The position numbers and the translations under genes are program-made. Source: Bacillota bacterium (GTDB lineage: Bacteria > Bacillota > Clostridia > Acetivibrionales > DSM-1351). Taken from it: 64,000 nt of DNA. Shown one piece after another: positions 53,002 to 62,242 of this stretch (position 1 is the stretch's first letter; every line of letters begins with the position of its first letter). The notes below the pieces were generated by a model. It worked only from the letters and a program-made list of their open reading frames with translations, made no database searches and was not told the DNA's origin. The stretch is taken from positions 62,001-126,000 of the forward strand of contig JAEYHZ010000008.1 of assembly GCA_023409265.1 (NCBI GenBank). Reading direction: 5' to 3'.

Positions 53002-53024
53002 AAAAAAGACCCGGTTTTCGAGTC
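53002..53024 (-). terminator. Terminator after rpoD
   Basis: GACTCG and CGGGTC pair (one G-T) around AAAAC, followed by TTTTTT on the minus strand, about 30 bases past the rpoD stop. The rest of the 310-base gap up to the tRNA genes is AT-rich and holds no gene. Confidence 0.7.
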
Positions 53025-53052
53025 TCTCGCCTTTTCTTCTTTCTTAGTATTG

Positions 53053-54132
53053 TTAATCCAAATAATCTTTAAGTTTTTTACTTCTGCTTGGGTGTCTCAG
53101 TTTACGTAATGCCTTTGCTTCTATCTGACGGATACGCTCTCTGGTAACGTTAAATTCCTTGCCAACCTCTTCAAGAGTTCTGGCACGTCCGTCATCCAAA
53201 CCGAATCTCAGCCTGAGAACCTTTTCTTCACGTGCTGTCAGGGTATCAAGGACATCAATAAGCTGCTCTTTCAATAAAGTAAATGCAGCAGCTTCAGCTG
53301 GTGCCGGAGCATCATCGTCAGGAATGAAATCGCCTAGATGACTGTCTTCTTCTTCACCTATTGGTGTTTCAAGAGATACAGGCTCCTGTGATATTTTCAT
53401 TATTTCCCTGACTTTGTCCACAGACATGCCTATTTCCTTGGCTATCTCATCAGGCTGAGGTTCCCGTCCAAGTTCCTGAAGCAGCTGTCTTGAAACCCTT
53501 ATCAGCTTGTTTATGGTTTCTACCATATGAACAGGAATACGTATAGTTCTTGCCTGATCGGCAATAGCTCTGGTTATAGCCTGTCTGATCCACCAGGTTG
53601 CGTAAGTACTGAATTTGAAGCCCCTCCTGTAGTCAAACTTCTCAACAGCCTTAATCAAACCTAGATTACCTTCCTGTATTAAATCAAGAAACTGCATACC
53701 TCTACCAACATATCTCTTTGCTATACTTACAACCAATCTGAGATTTGCTTCGGCAAGTCTTCTCTTTGCTTCAATGTCACCATTTTCCATTCTGTGAGCA
53801 AGATCAATTTCTTCATCTGCAGTCAAAAGGGGTACTTTACCAATTTCTTTAAGGTACATTCTAACAGGGTCATCAATACTTATACCTTCAGGTATACTGA
53901 TGTCAAGTTCTTCATCTGCAAGCTGAATTTCTTCCATTTCAGCTTCTATATCCCCGATAACATCAATACCCATATTTTCAAGGGTTTCATAGATTTTTTC
54001 AATGTGTTCCGGTTCAAGCTCTATTTCCTCAAAAGCATCAATTATTTCCTTATAGGTGAGCATTCCCTTTGACTTACCCTTATCTATCAAATCCTTAAGT
54101 ATCGCTTTGCGTGTTTCCTGATTATGCTTCAT
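53053..54132 (-). CDS. rpoD: Primary RNA polymerase sigma factor
   Basis: A 359-residue sigma-A. Region 1.2 begins IPEGISIDDPVRMYLKEIG, region 2 has VSIAKRYVGRGMQFLDLIQEGNLG and FKFSTYATWWIRQAI, region 3 EIAKEIGMSVDKVRE, region 4 LRLRFGLDDGRARTLEEVG and TRERIRQIEAKALRKL. The ATG at 54132 is used because GGAGGGG precedes it; the ATG at 54150 contains that ribosome site. It follows dnaG by 24 bases, the conserved dnaG-rpoD macromolecular synthesis operon. Confidence 0.98.
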   Translation of the reverse strand: MKHNQETRKAILKDLIDKGKSKGMLTYKEIIDAFEEIELEPEHIEKIYETLENMGIDVIGDIEAEMEEIQLADEELDISIPEGISIDDPVRMYLKEIGKVPLLTADEEIDLAHRMENGDIEAKRRLAEANLRLVVSIAKRYVGRGMQFLDLIQEGNLGLIKAVEKFDYRRGFKFSTYATWWIRQAITRAIADQARTIRIPVHMVETINKLIRVSRQLLQELGREPQPDEIAKEIGMSVDKVREIMKISQEPVSLETPIGEEEDSHLGDFIPDDDAPAPAEAAAFTLLKEQLIDVLDTLTAREEKVLRLRFGLDDGRARTLEEVGKEFNVTRERIRQIEAKALRKLRHPSRSKKLKDYLD

Positions 54133-54156
54133 AAGTTCCCCTCCCCTCATGGATTT

Positions 54157-56013
54157 TTATAAACCTTTCTTCATTACAGCTATATTCAATACAATACTGC
54201 TTAATTCCCGATTTAATAACTCAACATCTCCTTCTGTCAGATCAGATCTCTTTTTTAATTCGATAATTTCATTTTTTCTTGTTTCCAACCCAATAAGGTT
54301 GATTCTTTTAAGAATATCCAGAGCCGCTTTTTTATTATCCTCAAACACGCTCTGTGATTGAATTATATTTGCAAAACTTTCGGCAAGTGCCGGTGAAAGT
54401 TTATTTAATATCTCCCCTGCTAAAACCCCTGATTTATTCTCAATACGTTCAATTGCAAAACCGAAGGCCTGCCTGATTTCGCTCGATTTAATGGAATCAA
54501 GTTTTATAGAGTCCTTTATCTGAAAATATATATTATTTTCGAGACAAATGGTGGACAATAAAATGAGTTCCAGCTTTATAAGCCTTTCTTCACTTGATTC
54601 GCCTGTACGTTCCAGTTTATTACTGCTGTTTTTAGTGCTATAAGTGCTCGTACTATTATTTATGCTGCCTTTCTTAATACTAATGTCTTTTGCAGGTTTA
54701 AAGCTGTTTTTGACCTTATTGCTTTGTCTTTTGGATAACTCGGAATAAATGGATTGTTCACTTACTCCCAGCTCTTTAGACAATTTTTTAATATGCAGCT
54801 CTCTTTCTACATTATTGTCAATTTTATCCAATATAACCATAGCGTTATCAATAAACTTGACTTTTCCGTCATTTGTAGAGGTGTCTATTTTGTTGTCCAA
54901 AATATTCAGTTTAAAATCAACAAGGGTTTGAGCCTTGTTGACAAGCCTCTTAAACTCATCAACACCACGGGTTTTAATAAACTCATCCGGGTCCTTACCG
55001 GACGGTATTGTCAATACCTTGACATTACAACCAATATCATTTAGTAAATCCAAGCTTCTGATTGCAGCAGCCTGTCCCGCATTATCCGAGTCAAATGAAA
55101 GAATAATTTCTTCTGTATATTTCTTTAGAAGCTTGCCTTGATTCTCGGTTAAAGCAGTTCCAAGTGGTGCAACTGCATTTATTATTCCACTTTGATGTAA
55201 GGATATAACATCCATATATCCTTCTGCCAAAATAATCTGCTTTGCACAGGCGTTTTTGGCAAAATTCATGGCATATAAATGTTTACCTTTATGATAGACT
55301 TCAGTTTCAGGTGAATTCATATACTTTGGCTGGGAGGAATCCATTACTCTCCCGCCAAAGGCGATTACATTTCCCCTTATATCAAATATAGGAAACATAA
55401 CTCTTCCTCTGAATCTATCATAAATTTTCTTTGTTTCTTCCTTAAGAATAACCAGCCCACTATTTATAATAGACTTTTCACTATAGCCTTTACTCTTCAG
55501 CTGCTTATAAAGAGCATCAAAGCTGTCGATTGCATAGCCCAGACCAAACTTGACTATAGTCTGCTTGTCTATCCTTCTATTAAGCAAATAGGTCAGTGGT
55601 CCTTTGTCTTTACCATTAATAAGGTTGTTATGAAAAAACCTTGCCGCTTCAACATTTATCGCCAGCAATTCTTTTTTCATTCTGGCCTTTTCATCATCCT
55701 GAACACCTTCATTAGTCTCAGGCAATGATATCTTGGCTCTGTCTGCCAGTAATTTCAACGCTTCCGGGAAATCGAGATTTTCTATTCCCATTATAAAATG
55801 AATTACATTACCGCCCTTTCCACAACCAAAACAATTAAATATTTGTTTTACAGGCTCGACAGAAAAAGACGCGGTTTTTTCATTGTGAAAAGGGCATCTG
55901 CCAAAATAATTTTTTCCCTTTTTATCCAACTTAACATATTCGGAGATTACATCAACTATATCATTACTTACTCGAATTTCCTCAATCAGATCATCAGGAA
56001 ATAAATTTGCCAT
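54157..56013 (-). CDS. dnaG: DNA primase
   Basis: A 618-residue primase. The CHC2 zinc finger lies near 40-64 (CPFHNEKT and CFGCGKGG). The catalytic core follows (about 115-430), with the Toprim motifs LAEGYMDVI and SFDSDNAGQ. The C-terminal third is the helicase-binding domain (about 450-618), which varies most. It makes RNA primers at the replication fork. It is followed directly by rpoD. The ribosome site is weak (GGAATG). Confidence 0.97.
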   Translation of the reverse strand: MANLFPDDLIEEIRVSNDIVDVISEYVKLDKKGKNYFGRCPFHNEKTASFSVEPVKQIFNCFGCGKGGNVIHFIMGIENLDFPEALKLLADRAKISLPETNEGVQDDEKARMKKELLAINVEAARFFHNNLINGKDKGPLTYLLNRRIDKQTIVKFGLGYAIDSFDALYKQLKSKGYSEKSIINSGLVILKEETKKIYDRFRGRVMFPIFDIRGNVIAFGGRVMDSSQPKYMNSPETEVYHKGKHLYAMNFAKNACAKQIILAEGYMDVISLHQSGIINAVAPLGTALTENQGKLLKKYTEEIILSFDSDNAGQAAAIRSLDLLNDIGCNVKVLTIPSGKDPDEFIKTRGVDEFKRLVNKAQTLVDFKLNILDNKIDTSTNDGKVKFIDNAMVILDKIDNNVERELHIKKLSKELGVSEQSIYSELSKRQSNKVKNSFKPAKDISIKKGSINNSTSTYSTKNSSNKLERTGESSEERLIKLELILLSTICLENNIYFQIKDSIKLDSIKSSEIRQAFGFAIERIENKSGVLAGEILNKLSPALAESFANIIQSQSVFEDNKKAALDILKRINLIGLETRKNEIIELKKRSDLTEGDVELLNRELSSIVLNIAVMKKGL

Positions 56014-56115
56014 TATGCACTACATTCCAATCTACTTTGATAAACTTAATATTATTTATCAAATATTATAAACACTTAAACTACTAATTATTTTCATACT
56101 TACGAAAATAACTGC

Positions 56116-56171
56116 CAATTACTATTCCGGCAAGACTTCTTGGATTTATCGATAACATCCGATAGTAATTG
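56116..56171. repeat. Inverted repeat upstream of dnaG, related to the one at 10.9 kb
   Basis: CAATTACTAT and ATAGTAATTG are exact complements 36 bases apart. The right arm plus flank CCGATAGTAATTGACT matches 16 bases of the 10.9 kb repeat (inverted). Confidence 0.6.
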
Positions 56172-56224
56172 ACTTAATAATTGTTCGACATTATTATTAA
56201 TATTCCTTCTTTTTTGATAAAAAA

Positions 56225-56272
56225 AAGTATACCCAAAGGAATTATTCTTGTAACTGCCTTTAAGTATACTTA
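56225..56272 (-). terminator. Hairpin downstream of the 56.4 kb gene
   Basis: AAGTATAC/GTATACTT outer and CAAAGG/CCTTT inner stems, preceded on the plus strand by an A run that would be a T run on the minus-strand transcript. It lies 150 bases past the stop; the rest of this 400-base gap has no gene. Confidence 0.6.
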
Positions 56273-56422
56273 TATATTTTATGAATTTTATTTATTTTAA
56301 ACTTATAATATTTAATACTTTTAATTTCTAACACATGCTTATTTCCACGCTGATGTAAATGCCTGGATTTATTATCACTGATAAATTTGATTACGCAACT
56401 CCTACTGCAAATTATCCTTTAT

Positions 56423-56704
56423 CTAAGCGATACAGTCATATATTACATCATGGGCACTGACCGGAGTAACCGAGTTTTTGTACATAAGGTTTATAAGCTC
56501 CATCATACTTGCTTTTGAAGGTAAAACATCGTTTATTACAGCTGTTTCTGATTCACCGCTATCTTTAGTCATATTGATCTGAATTCCATATGTACAGGAA
56601 TTGTCAGTTTCACAGGACAACAAATAATACTCTAAATTAAGTTCTTTGCATTGGTATTCCACTGACTCATTAATTTCAAGTTTCTTTGAGCAAACCAGTT
56701 CCAT
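56423..56704 (-). CDS. Hypothetical protein, possibly DUF6514
   Basis: A 93-residue cytoplasmic protein, MELVCSKKLEINESVEYQCK at the start and SAHDVIYDCIA at the end. The pattern (YGIQINMTKD..., then LPSKASMMELINLMYKN) resembles the small DUF6514 family of clostridia, but I give this with caution. GGAGG precedes the ATG. It is monocistronic. Function unknown. Confidence 0.65.
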   Translation of the reverse strand: MELVCSKKLEINESVEYQCKELNLEYYLLSCETDNSCTYGIQINMTKDSGESETAVINDVLPSKASMMELINLMYKNSVTPVSAHDVIYDCIA

Positions 56705-56946
56705 TTCATTACCTCCTCATTTTTCTTCCCGTTAACTTATAGCGTAATTATAATACATTGCCAATATTTCCATCTACACAAAAGTTTTTAGCTAATTCGA
56801 CCACTTTACATAAATTTATTCCAATGTCTGTAAGTATGGTGTCGAAGAATGCAATATTATCAATTATTTACATTGAACTTAAGGCTTATAGGTGTTAATA
56901 TTTTACGTGAGCCAAGTCTTTTTTCCACGAAGTTTGTATATTCTAC

Positions 56947-56973
56947 AGAATACACCAAATAGTGTGGTATTCT
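56947..56973 (+). terminator. Hairpin with T-rich tail before the 57.0 kb gene
   Basis: AGAATAC and GTATTCT pair, followed by ATTTTTATTTTT on the plus strand, about 30 bases before the ribosome site of the small membrane protein. It may be an attenuator or a terminator for upstream plus-strand transcription. The 300-base gap otherwise looks empty. Confidence 0.45.
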
Positions 56974-57011
56974 ATTTTTATTTTTAACGCTTATAATTAA
57001 GGGGGTATTCC

Positions 57012-57308
57012 ATGGAAAGCAAGGAAAATAACAAAACATCCAAGTTGAACATCTTTAAAATGATGAATTCGGCAATATGTGAAATGTCAGAACTTTCTAA
57101 AAAAATACTAAAATACGCTACCCCGGCTAGTTTAGCCTTATTGGCAGTAGCAACTGCACTATTTGTCGCAAACAAAACAAGCAATAATTTCAGCAGCGTA
57201 TTTGAATTTACAACCACTACTTTAATTACCAACATTATTTTTGTTATGGCCGAATTTATAATAGCCTCGTTGGTTATAGATATTCTAATAAAGAAACGCT
57301 CTCAATAA
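57012..57308 (+). CDS. Small membrane protein, 98 residues
   Basis: A protein with two hydrophobic helices (about 32-52 and 68-92) and a polar N-terminus (MESKENNKTSKLNIFK). GGGGGT precedes the ATG, and a terminator follows the stop. No motif is recognised. It lies on the plus strand between convergent housekeeping genes. Confidence 0.7.
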   Translation: MESKENNKTSKLNIFKMMNSAICEMSELSKKILKYATPASLALLAVATALFVANKTSNNFSSVFEFTTTTLITNIIFVMAEFIIASLVIDILIKKRSQ

Positions 57309-57342
57309 AAAGCAACAAGGAACTTAAATAAGGTATTATTTG

Positions 57343-57393
57343 GTAAAGAACCGCTTAAACAGGTAATTTTAATTCTGAGCAGGTTCTTTTTAT
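57343..57393 (+). terminator. Terminator of the 57.0 kb gene
   Basis: AAGAACC and GGTTCTT with inner GCT/AGC pair around an AT-rich loop, followed by T-rich sequence. Confidence 0.65.
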
Positions 57394-57410
57394 TTTTCAT
57401 TAAAAACAAA

Positions 57411-57437
57411 AATCCAGGGGATAGTCTCCCCTGGATT
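57411..57437 (-). terminator. Terminator of secF
   Basis: AATCCAGGGGA and TCCCCTGGATT pair perfectly; the minus strand then has T-rich sequence. It lies about 20 bases past the secF stop. Confidence 0.8.
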
Positions 57438-57456
57438 CTTTGTTTTTCTAATATCT

Positions 57457-58425
57457 TTAAGCTTTTGCAGCTATTTTTGATTTCCTTTGACTTTCCTTCC
57501 ACATTACATATAGTGGGCTTGTAATAAAGATTGATGAATAACATCCTGCTGTCAAACCGATTATGAGCGGGAAACTGAACTCTTCTATTGATACTATACC
57601 ATTAACTTTGGCAAAAATATAAACTGTAGTGATGGCTATCAAAGCTGTCACAACTGTATTTATAGATCTGTTCAAGGTTTGTAGAATACTCTGGTTTACC
57701 AACTCAGGCAATGGCATCTTTCTCAATAATCTGCTATTCTCTCTGATACGGTCATAAATAATGATTGTGTCATTCATTGAATAACCGACAACAGTCAGTA
57801 TAGCCGCAATAAAGGATTCGTTAAGCGGTATCTGGAATATCAGATAAACTGCTATCATCACAACAGCGTCATGAAGTACGCCGACTACTGCGAACACACC
57901 GGCTGACAAACCTGACATTGTTTTAAATCTTACCCATACATAGAGAATAATTAATGTAAAAGCAATTGCAACTGCTTTTAAACCATTCTGCATGATTTCC
58001 TTACCGATAAAAGGCTCTACGCTTTCTTCATTTATTACAGGATCTTCTGCTGTAAGTTTAAATTCTTTTATTACAGATTCTTCTACCTTTGTAATTTCAT
58101 CATTTGTCAGTGTATTCTCACTACCGATACTTATCTTTATGACATCATAGCTTTCATTTGCACCACTGATATCAAAAGCGGAAGATTTCTGAACATAGGC
58201 GGGTTTATTAACTGTTTTGGTTACAAAGTCCGCTATGTTTGATTGCAGTTCCTGGGTATTGCTTTCAGTAAACATATTTTTATTGGCTCTTAATTCAATA
58301 ACTGTACCGCCTTCGAACTGTATGTCCAGTTTAAAGCCCCAAACGAAATAGGAAACAACACCTGCAAGAATAATTATAGCTGATAGTATAAAAAAGTAAT
58401 ATCTTTTTGAATATAAATTAACCAT
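57457..58425 (-). CDS. secF: Protein-export membrane protein SecF
   Basis: A 322-residue RND-type membrane protein with six helices. The FEGGTVIEL motif (about 38-46) and VVGYSMNDTIIIYDRIREN (about 212-230) are SecF signatures. With SecD it uses the proton gradient to drive late steps of secretion through SecYEG. Its ATG overlaps the secD stop by eight bases, so the two are translationally coupled. Confidence 0.96.
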   Translation of the reverse strand: MVNLYSKRYYFFILSAIIILAGVVSYFVWGFKLDIQFEGGTVIELRANKNMFTESNTQELQSNIADFVTKTVNKPAYVQKSSAFDISGANESYDVIKISIGSENTLTNDEITKVEESVIKEFKLTAEDPVINEESVEPFIGKEIMQNGLKAVAIAFTLIILYVWVRFKTMSGLSAGVFAVVGVLHDAVVMIAVYLIFQIPLNESFIAAILTVVGYSMNDTIIIYDRIRENSRLLRKMPLPELVNQSILQTLNRSINTVVTALIAITTVYIFAKVNGIVSIEEFSFPLIIGLTAGCYSSIFITSPLYVMWKESQRKSKIAAKA

Positions 58426-59776
58426 TTGCTTTGCCTCCTTTCAGTCTTGCACTTACACCGTATAAAATAGGATGCTTGGCTATATCCAGATCAGATACCG
58501 CTTTGAGCATCAATCTGGTTGCTGTTACAGCAGTAAGGAAGCTCAAAATAACTCCGATTCCCAATGTATAAGCAAAGCTCTGTATAGGACCCGTACCAAA
58601 TTTCAGCAATACAAGAGCTGATATAAGGGTTGTAACATTACCGTCAAGTACCGCAGCAAATGCTCTCTTAAAGCCGACATCTATAGCAGCTCGTAATGTC
58701 TTTCCACCCCTGATTTCTTCCTTGATTCTTTCAAAGATAATTACATTGGCGTCAACAGCCATACCAATTGTAAGAATCAAACCGGCGATACCCGGTAAGG
58801 TTACAGTGATATGCAGCCATGAAAGAGCCAGCAATTCTAAAACTGTATGCAGTAACAGTGCTATACAGGCGATGAAACCCGGTAATCTATAGTAAGCGAC
58901 CATAAATAGACAAATCAGTATAAAAGCTACGGCAAAAGCATCAATACTCACTGCTAAAGCATTAGATCCCAGTGTTGGACTGATATTATTAACCTGCTTT
59001 GCTTCCAGTTTGAATGGAAGTGCACCCGATTTAATAAGACCTGCCAGTTCTTTGGCTTCATCCTTCTGCTTGTCCACATCGGTACCATTAAGTGTTATTC
59101 TTGCATTTCCGCCTGTGATAGCAGTTGAAACTACAGGAGCACTTATCTGTTTATTATCCATATATATTGCTATAGGCTTACCTACAAGTCTTGCTGTTGC
59201 TTCAGCAAACTTTTTAGCACCTTCATCTGAAAGCTTTAACCCAACCTCAAATCCACCACCCTGTTGTGCTGGCTCTGCGGTTGCTTCCACAATATCAGTA
59301 CCCTGAAGTATGATTCTCTTTTTTTCGTCTTCCTTGCTGGTATCAGCAGGCAAGTAGGTTCCATCAGAAGCTTTCTTTGTTTCATCGACTTCCTGGAAGG
59401 TTAAAAGAGCAGTTTTGCCAATTTCTTCAATGGACTTCTGAGGATCAAAAGCCTCACCTTTTTTATGAGGAATCTGAACTAAAACATATCCCTTCTGATA
59501 ATCGACAGTTACAACTCTATCAAAAATATTCTTTGCATCCAATCTTTTTTCAATTGTATACCTGGCTGCGTCCAAATCCTTTTCAGAAGGCAGCTTATTA
59601 TTTTCAGTAATTGCATATAGCTTTGCGTCTACTCCACCCTGAATATCAATACCCGGTCTTATATCTCTCGCACCTGGAATGTCAAATCCTGCGAAAGACC
59701 CAAAAGCTGTTATCCAGGTAAAAATTCCTGTGATAATTAATATCGAGAAAAATTTAACCGCGTTGCTTCCTCTCAT
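58418..59776 (-). CDS. secD: Protein translocase subunit SecD
   Basis: A 452-residue protein with six helices and a large extracellular loop (about 40-250). Signature segments are DIRPGIDIQGGVDAKLY, the P1-type beta region (VQIPHKKGEAFDPQKS), and GLILTIGMAVDANVIIFERIKEE (about 335-358). GGGGG lies before the ATG. It precedes secF with overlap. The secDF pair stands near yajC and tgt, as in many bacteria. Confidence 0.96.
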   Translation of the reverse strand: MRGSNAVKFFSILIITGIFTWITAFGSFAGFDIPGARDIRPGIDIQGGVDAKLYAITENNKLPSEKDLDAARYTIEKRLDAKNIFDRVVTVDYQKGYVLVQIPHKKGEAFDPQKSIEEIGKTALLTFQEVDETKKASDGTYLPADTSKEDEKKRIILQGTDIVEATAEPAQQGGGFEVGLKLSDEGAKKFAEATARLVGKPIAIYMDNKQISAPVVSTAITGGNARITLNGTDVDKQKDEAKELAGLIKSGALPFKLEAKQVNNISPTLGSNALAVSIDAFAVAFILICLFMVAYYRLPGFIACIALLLHTVLELLALSWLHITVTLPGIAGLILTIGMAVDANVIIFERIKEEIRGGKTLRAAIDVGFKRAFAAVLDGNVTTLISALVLLKFGTGPIQSFAYTLGIGVILSFLTAVTATRLMLKAVSDLDIAKHPILYGVSARLKGGKANG

Positions 59777-60033
59777 TTGTAGAATTCCCCCTTATTTTTG
59801 ATATGAATCTTTAGTTTTTCTGCAAAAAAGTTACTTTTGCAAACTTGAGATGCGGTAAAGATTCATTCCACATACGCCATTATATAACTAAGAAAAATGC
59901 TAGTCAACAAATATGTCTCATTGTTCACTAGAAATTTACAACTAAAAACACCAAATAGCAGAGTTTTTAATACTTTTTACACCAAAATATGGAATATATA
60001 AGCTGTAACAAAAACTTTGGCAGTGAAATATGG

Positions 60034-60534
60034 CTATTTATAGTATTTTAAAAGATTGATATATTCATTGGCATTCCGCTTTATATCTTCTATTTCCTGC
60101 TCGTTTAGAACCCTCTTGACTACTGCAGGACTGCCGGCGATCAAGCTTCCATCGGGTATTTTTGTTCTTGGAGTAACAACACTTCCGGCAGCAACCAGAC
60201 AATTATTACCTATTACTGAATCATCCAGTACTATTGCCCCCATGCCAATGAGTGTATTATTTCCAATGTGGCAGCTGTGCAAGATAGCTCCATGCCCAAC
60301 CGTTACATGAGAACCAATCTTTACATCCGCACCCTTTTTACAGTGCAGAATGCAGCCTTCCTGAATATTTGTATTATTTCCAACAACTATGCTGTCAATA
60401 TCTCCTCTTAAAACTGCATTGTACCAAATGGTGGTATTTTCTCCAAGAATTACATCACCTATTACGGTGCTGTTTGGTGCAACGAAAGCAGTTTCATGAA
60501 TTTGCGGTGTAATATTGTTAAAATCTCTTATCAC
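60034..60534 (-). CDS. Gamma carbonic anhydrase family protein
   Basis: A 166-residue left-handed beta-helix made of hexapeptide repeats (GDVILGENTTIWYNAVLRGD, then IGSHVTVGHGAILHSCHIGNN). The three zinc-binding histidines of the family are visible (H in ILHCKKG, VGHGAIL and LHSC). A GTG at 60534 lies 7 bases after GAGGT and is the likely start; an ATG at 60579 overlaps the scfB gene and has no site. It may be a true carbonic anhydrase or a YrdA/PaaY-type relative. It follows the SCIFF maturase gene by 14 bases, suggesting cotranscription. Confidence 0.88.
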   Translation of the reverse strand: MIRDFNNITPQIHETAFVAPNSTVIGDVILGENTTIWYNAVLRGDIDSIVVGNNTNIQEGCILHCKKGADVKIGSHVTVGHGAILHSCHIGNNTLIGMGAIVLDDSVIGNNCLVAAGSVVTPRTKIPDGSLIAGSPAVVKRVLNEQEIEDIKRNANEYINLLKYYK

Positions 60535-60548
60535 AATGTTTACCTCTT

Positions 60549-61892
60549 CTATTCTTGAGTTTTTATCCAGATTGCACATTCAACCCTTTTCTTTTCAAGC
60601 TCACAACCTATTTTATATGGAACATTTATATCATTGTTAAACTGATATGCATTAGCTGCACACCCTCCGCTGCAATAGAATTTCGCCCAGCATTCGGCAC
60701 AATCCTTCTTTGTATAAACATTTGATTTCTGAAAATCCTTCTGAGAATCAGCATTAAAGACACCTTCATGAATATTTCCCATCTTGAATTTCTCGTCACC
60801 GACAAATTGATGGCAGGGATACAGATCTCCCTCCGGGGTCACTGCAAGATATTCATGACCTGAACCGCAGCCTCCAAGCCTTTTGATTACACAAGGTCCC
60901 TGTTGCAGATCAATCATAAAGTGAAAGAAGTTAAAACCTTTATTCTCCTTCCCTCTCTTTACATATTCCCAGGCAAGTCTCTCATATTCCGAAAAGAGCT
61001 TGTCCAGATCCTGTTCACGAATATCATAGCCAGAATCCTTTGCTGCCACAACAGGCTCAACTGATACTTGTTTGAACCCTTCATCCGCCAGATGAAGAAC
61101 ATCCTCTGCAAAATCAAGATTTTCCCTGGTAAATGTACCTCTAACATAGTAATTATCCTGGTTTCTTGATTCAGCCATATCCTTTATCTTAGGCAGTATG
61201 CTGACATATGTGCCCGAGCCGTCGACTCTTGGTCTCATTCTGTCATTTGTCTCACGCCGGCCGTCAATACTAAGAACCACATTATGCATATTTTTATTGA
61301 TAAAGTCTTTATTGTCTTCATTCAATAATAACGCATTGGTGGTAATTGTAAATCTGAAATTCTTACCAGCTTCCTTTTCCCTGATTCGCGCGTACTCAAC
61401 TATCTGCTTGACTACATCAAAATTCATAAGGGGTTCGCCACCAAAGAAATCCACCTCCAGGTTACGTCTCCCTGCAGACTTTTCAATAAGAAAATCTATT
61501 GCTCTTTTTCCTGTTTCAGCATCCATCATGGTTCTGTGCCCACCAAAGCTGCCTGTAGAAGCAAAACAATATTTGCAGCGCAGGTTGCAGTCATGGCAGA
61601 TATGTAAACACAAAGCCTTGACAACAGGCTTTCTCTCCCACTTTGCAATTGCCTCAGAATAGGAATCCTTACTAAAAAGCAGCCCTTGAGCTTCAAGATT
61701 TGAAATTTCGTTATATGCGTCAGAAATATCCTGCACACTATACTTTGACTTCAAAGTATCAGCTATCTGCTCTCTAGACTTAGTCTTGTACATATCAACA
61801 ACATCATAGGCAGCTTCATCAAAAACATGAACTGCTCCGCTGTTAATATCCAGAACTATGTTTGTATCATACATCTTGTACTTGTGAATCAT
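60549..61892 (-). CDS. scfB: Thioether cross-link-forming SCIFF peptide maturase (radical SAM)
   Basis: A 447-residue radical SAM enzyme. The cluster motif is CHDCNLRCKYC (CxxxCxxxCxxC variant, about 102-112), followed by GSFGGHRTM. The SPASM domain has CVIKRLGGCGSGHEYLAVTPEGDLYPC and CAECWAKFYCSGGC (about 390-405). It installs thioether bridges in the SCIFF peptide encoded just upstream. The ATG at 61892 has GGAGG five bases ahead; a longer frame from 61967 has none. A terminator-like hairpin separates it from scfA. Confidence 0.97.
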   Translation of the reverse strand: MIHKYKMYDTNIVLDINSGAVHVFDEAAYDVVDMYKTKSREQIADTLKSKYSVQDISDAYNEISNLEAQGLLFSKDSYSEAIAKWERKPVVKALCLHICHDCNLRCKYCFASTGSFGGHRTMMDAETGKRAIDFLIEKSAGRRNLEVDFFGGEPLMNFDVVKQIVEYARIREKEAGKNFRFTITTNALLLNEDNKDFINKNMHNVVLSIDGRRETNDRMRPRVDGSGTYVSILPKIKDMAESRNQDNYYVRGTFTRENLDFAEDVLHLADEGFKQVSVEPVVAAKDSGYDIREQDLDKLFSEYERLAWEYVKRGKENKGFNFFHFMIDLQQGPCVIKRLGGCGSGHEYLAVTPEGDLYPCHQFVGDEKFKMGNIHEGVFNADSQKDFQKSNVYTKKDCAECWAKFYCSGGCAANAYQFNNDINVPYKIGCELEKKRVECAIWIKTQE

Positions 61893-61912
61893 TCGTCCTC
61901 CTAAAGACCCAT

Positions 61913-61950
61913 AAAAAAGTGAAAAGTGTTCTTTATAAACACCTTTCACC
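61913..61950 (-). terminator. Attenuating hairpin between scfA and scfB
   Basis: GTGAAAGGTGTTT and its near-complement AACACTTTTCAC pair on the minus strand, followed by TTTTTT. Read-through would be needed for scfB, so peptide should exceed enzyme. Confidence 0.7.
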
Positions 61951-61985
61951 ATTAATATTTTATACAAATATAGACTTATGGTTTA

Positions 61986-62126
61986 TTACTTCTTTTCGCA
62001 GCTTTGATTTGCAACTGTACATGATGTTTTGCAAGCTGACTGACATGAAGTCTGGCATTCTCCGCAACCACCATGAGAAAGGCTCTCTTTAAGTGTAGCG
62101 CTGTTTATGGTCTTTATATGCTTCAT
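61986..62126 (-). CDS. scfA: SCIFF precursor peptide (six cysteines in forty-five residues)
   Basis: A 46-residue peptide too short for most gene finders: MKHIKTINSATLKESLSHG leader, then GGCGECQTSCQSACKTSCT and SCEKK. The six conserved cysteines are all present. GGAGG lies upstream with an ATG at 62126. It is cotranscribed with the maturase scfB, separated by a hairpin. SCIFF is nearly universal in Clostridia, but the function of the matured peptide is unknown. Confidence 0.95.
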   Translation of the reverse strand: MKHIKTINSATLKESLSHGGCGECQTSCQSACKTSCTVANQSCEKK

Positions 62127-62242
62127 TCCTTAGTCCCTCCTATTAATTTTCTTAGCAGATTATAGCACATTTCATATGGTTTGAAAAGGTATAATTTGTA
62201 ATGCTATAGTACCGTCTAATCCTGTTGATATTAACAACAAGC

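Noticed and set aside
61198..61662. 154-codon plus-strand frame inside scfB
   Set aside because: Antisense shadow of the radical SAM gene.
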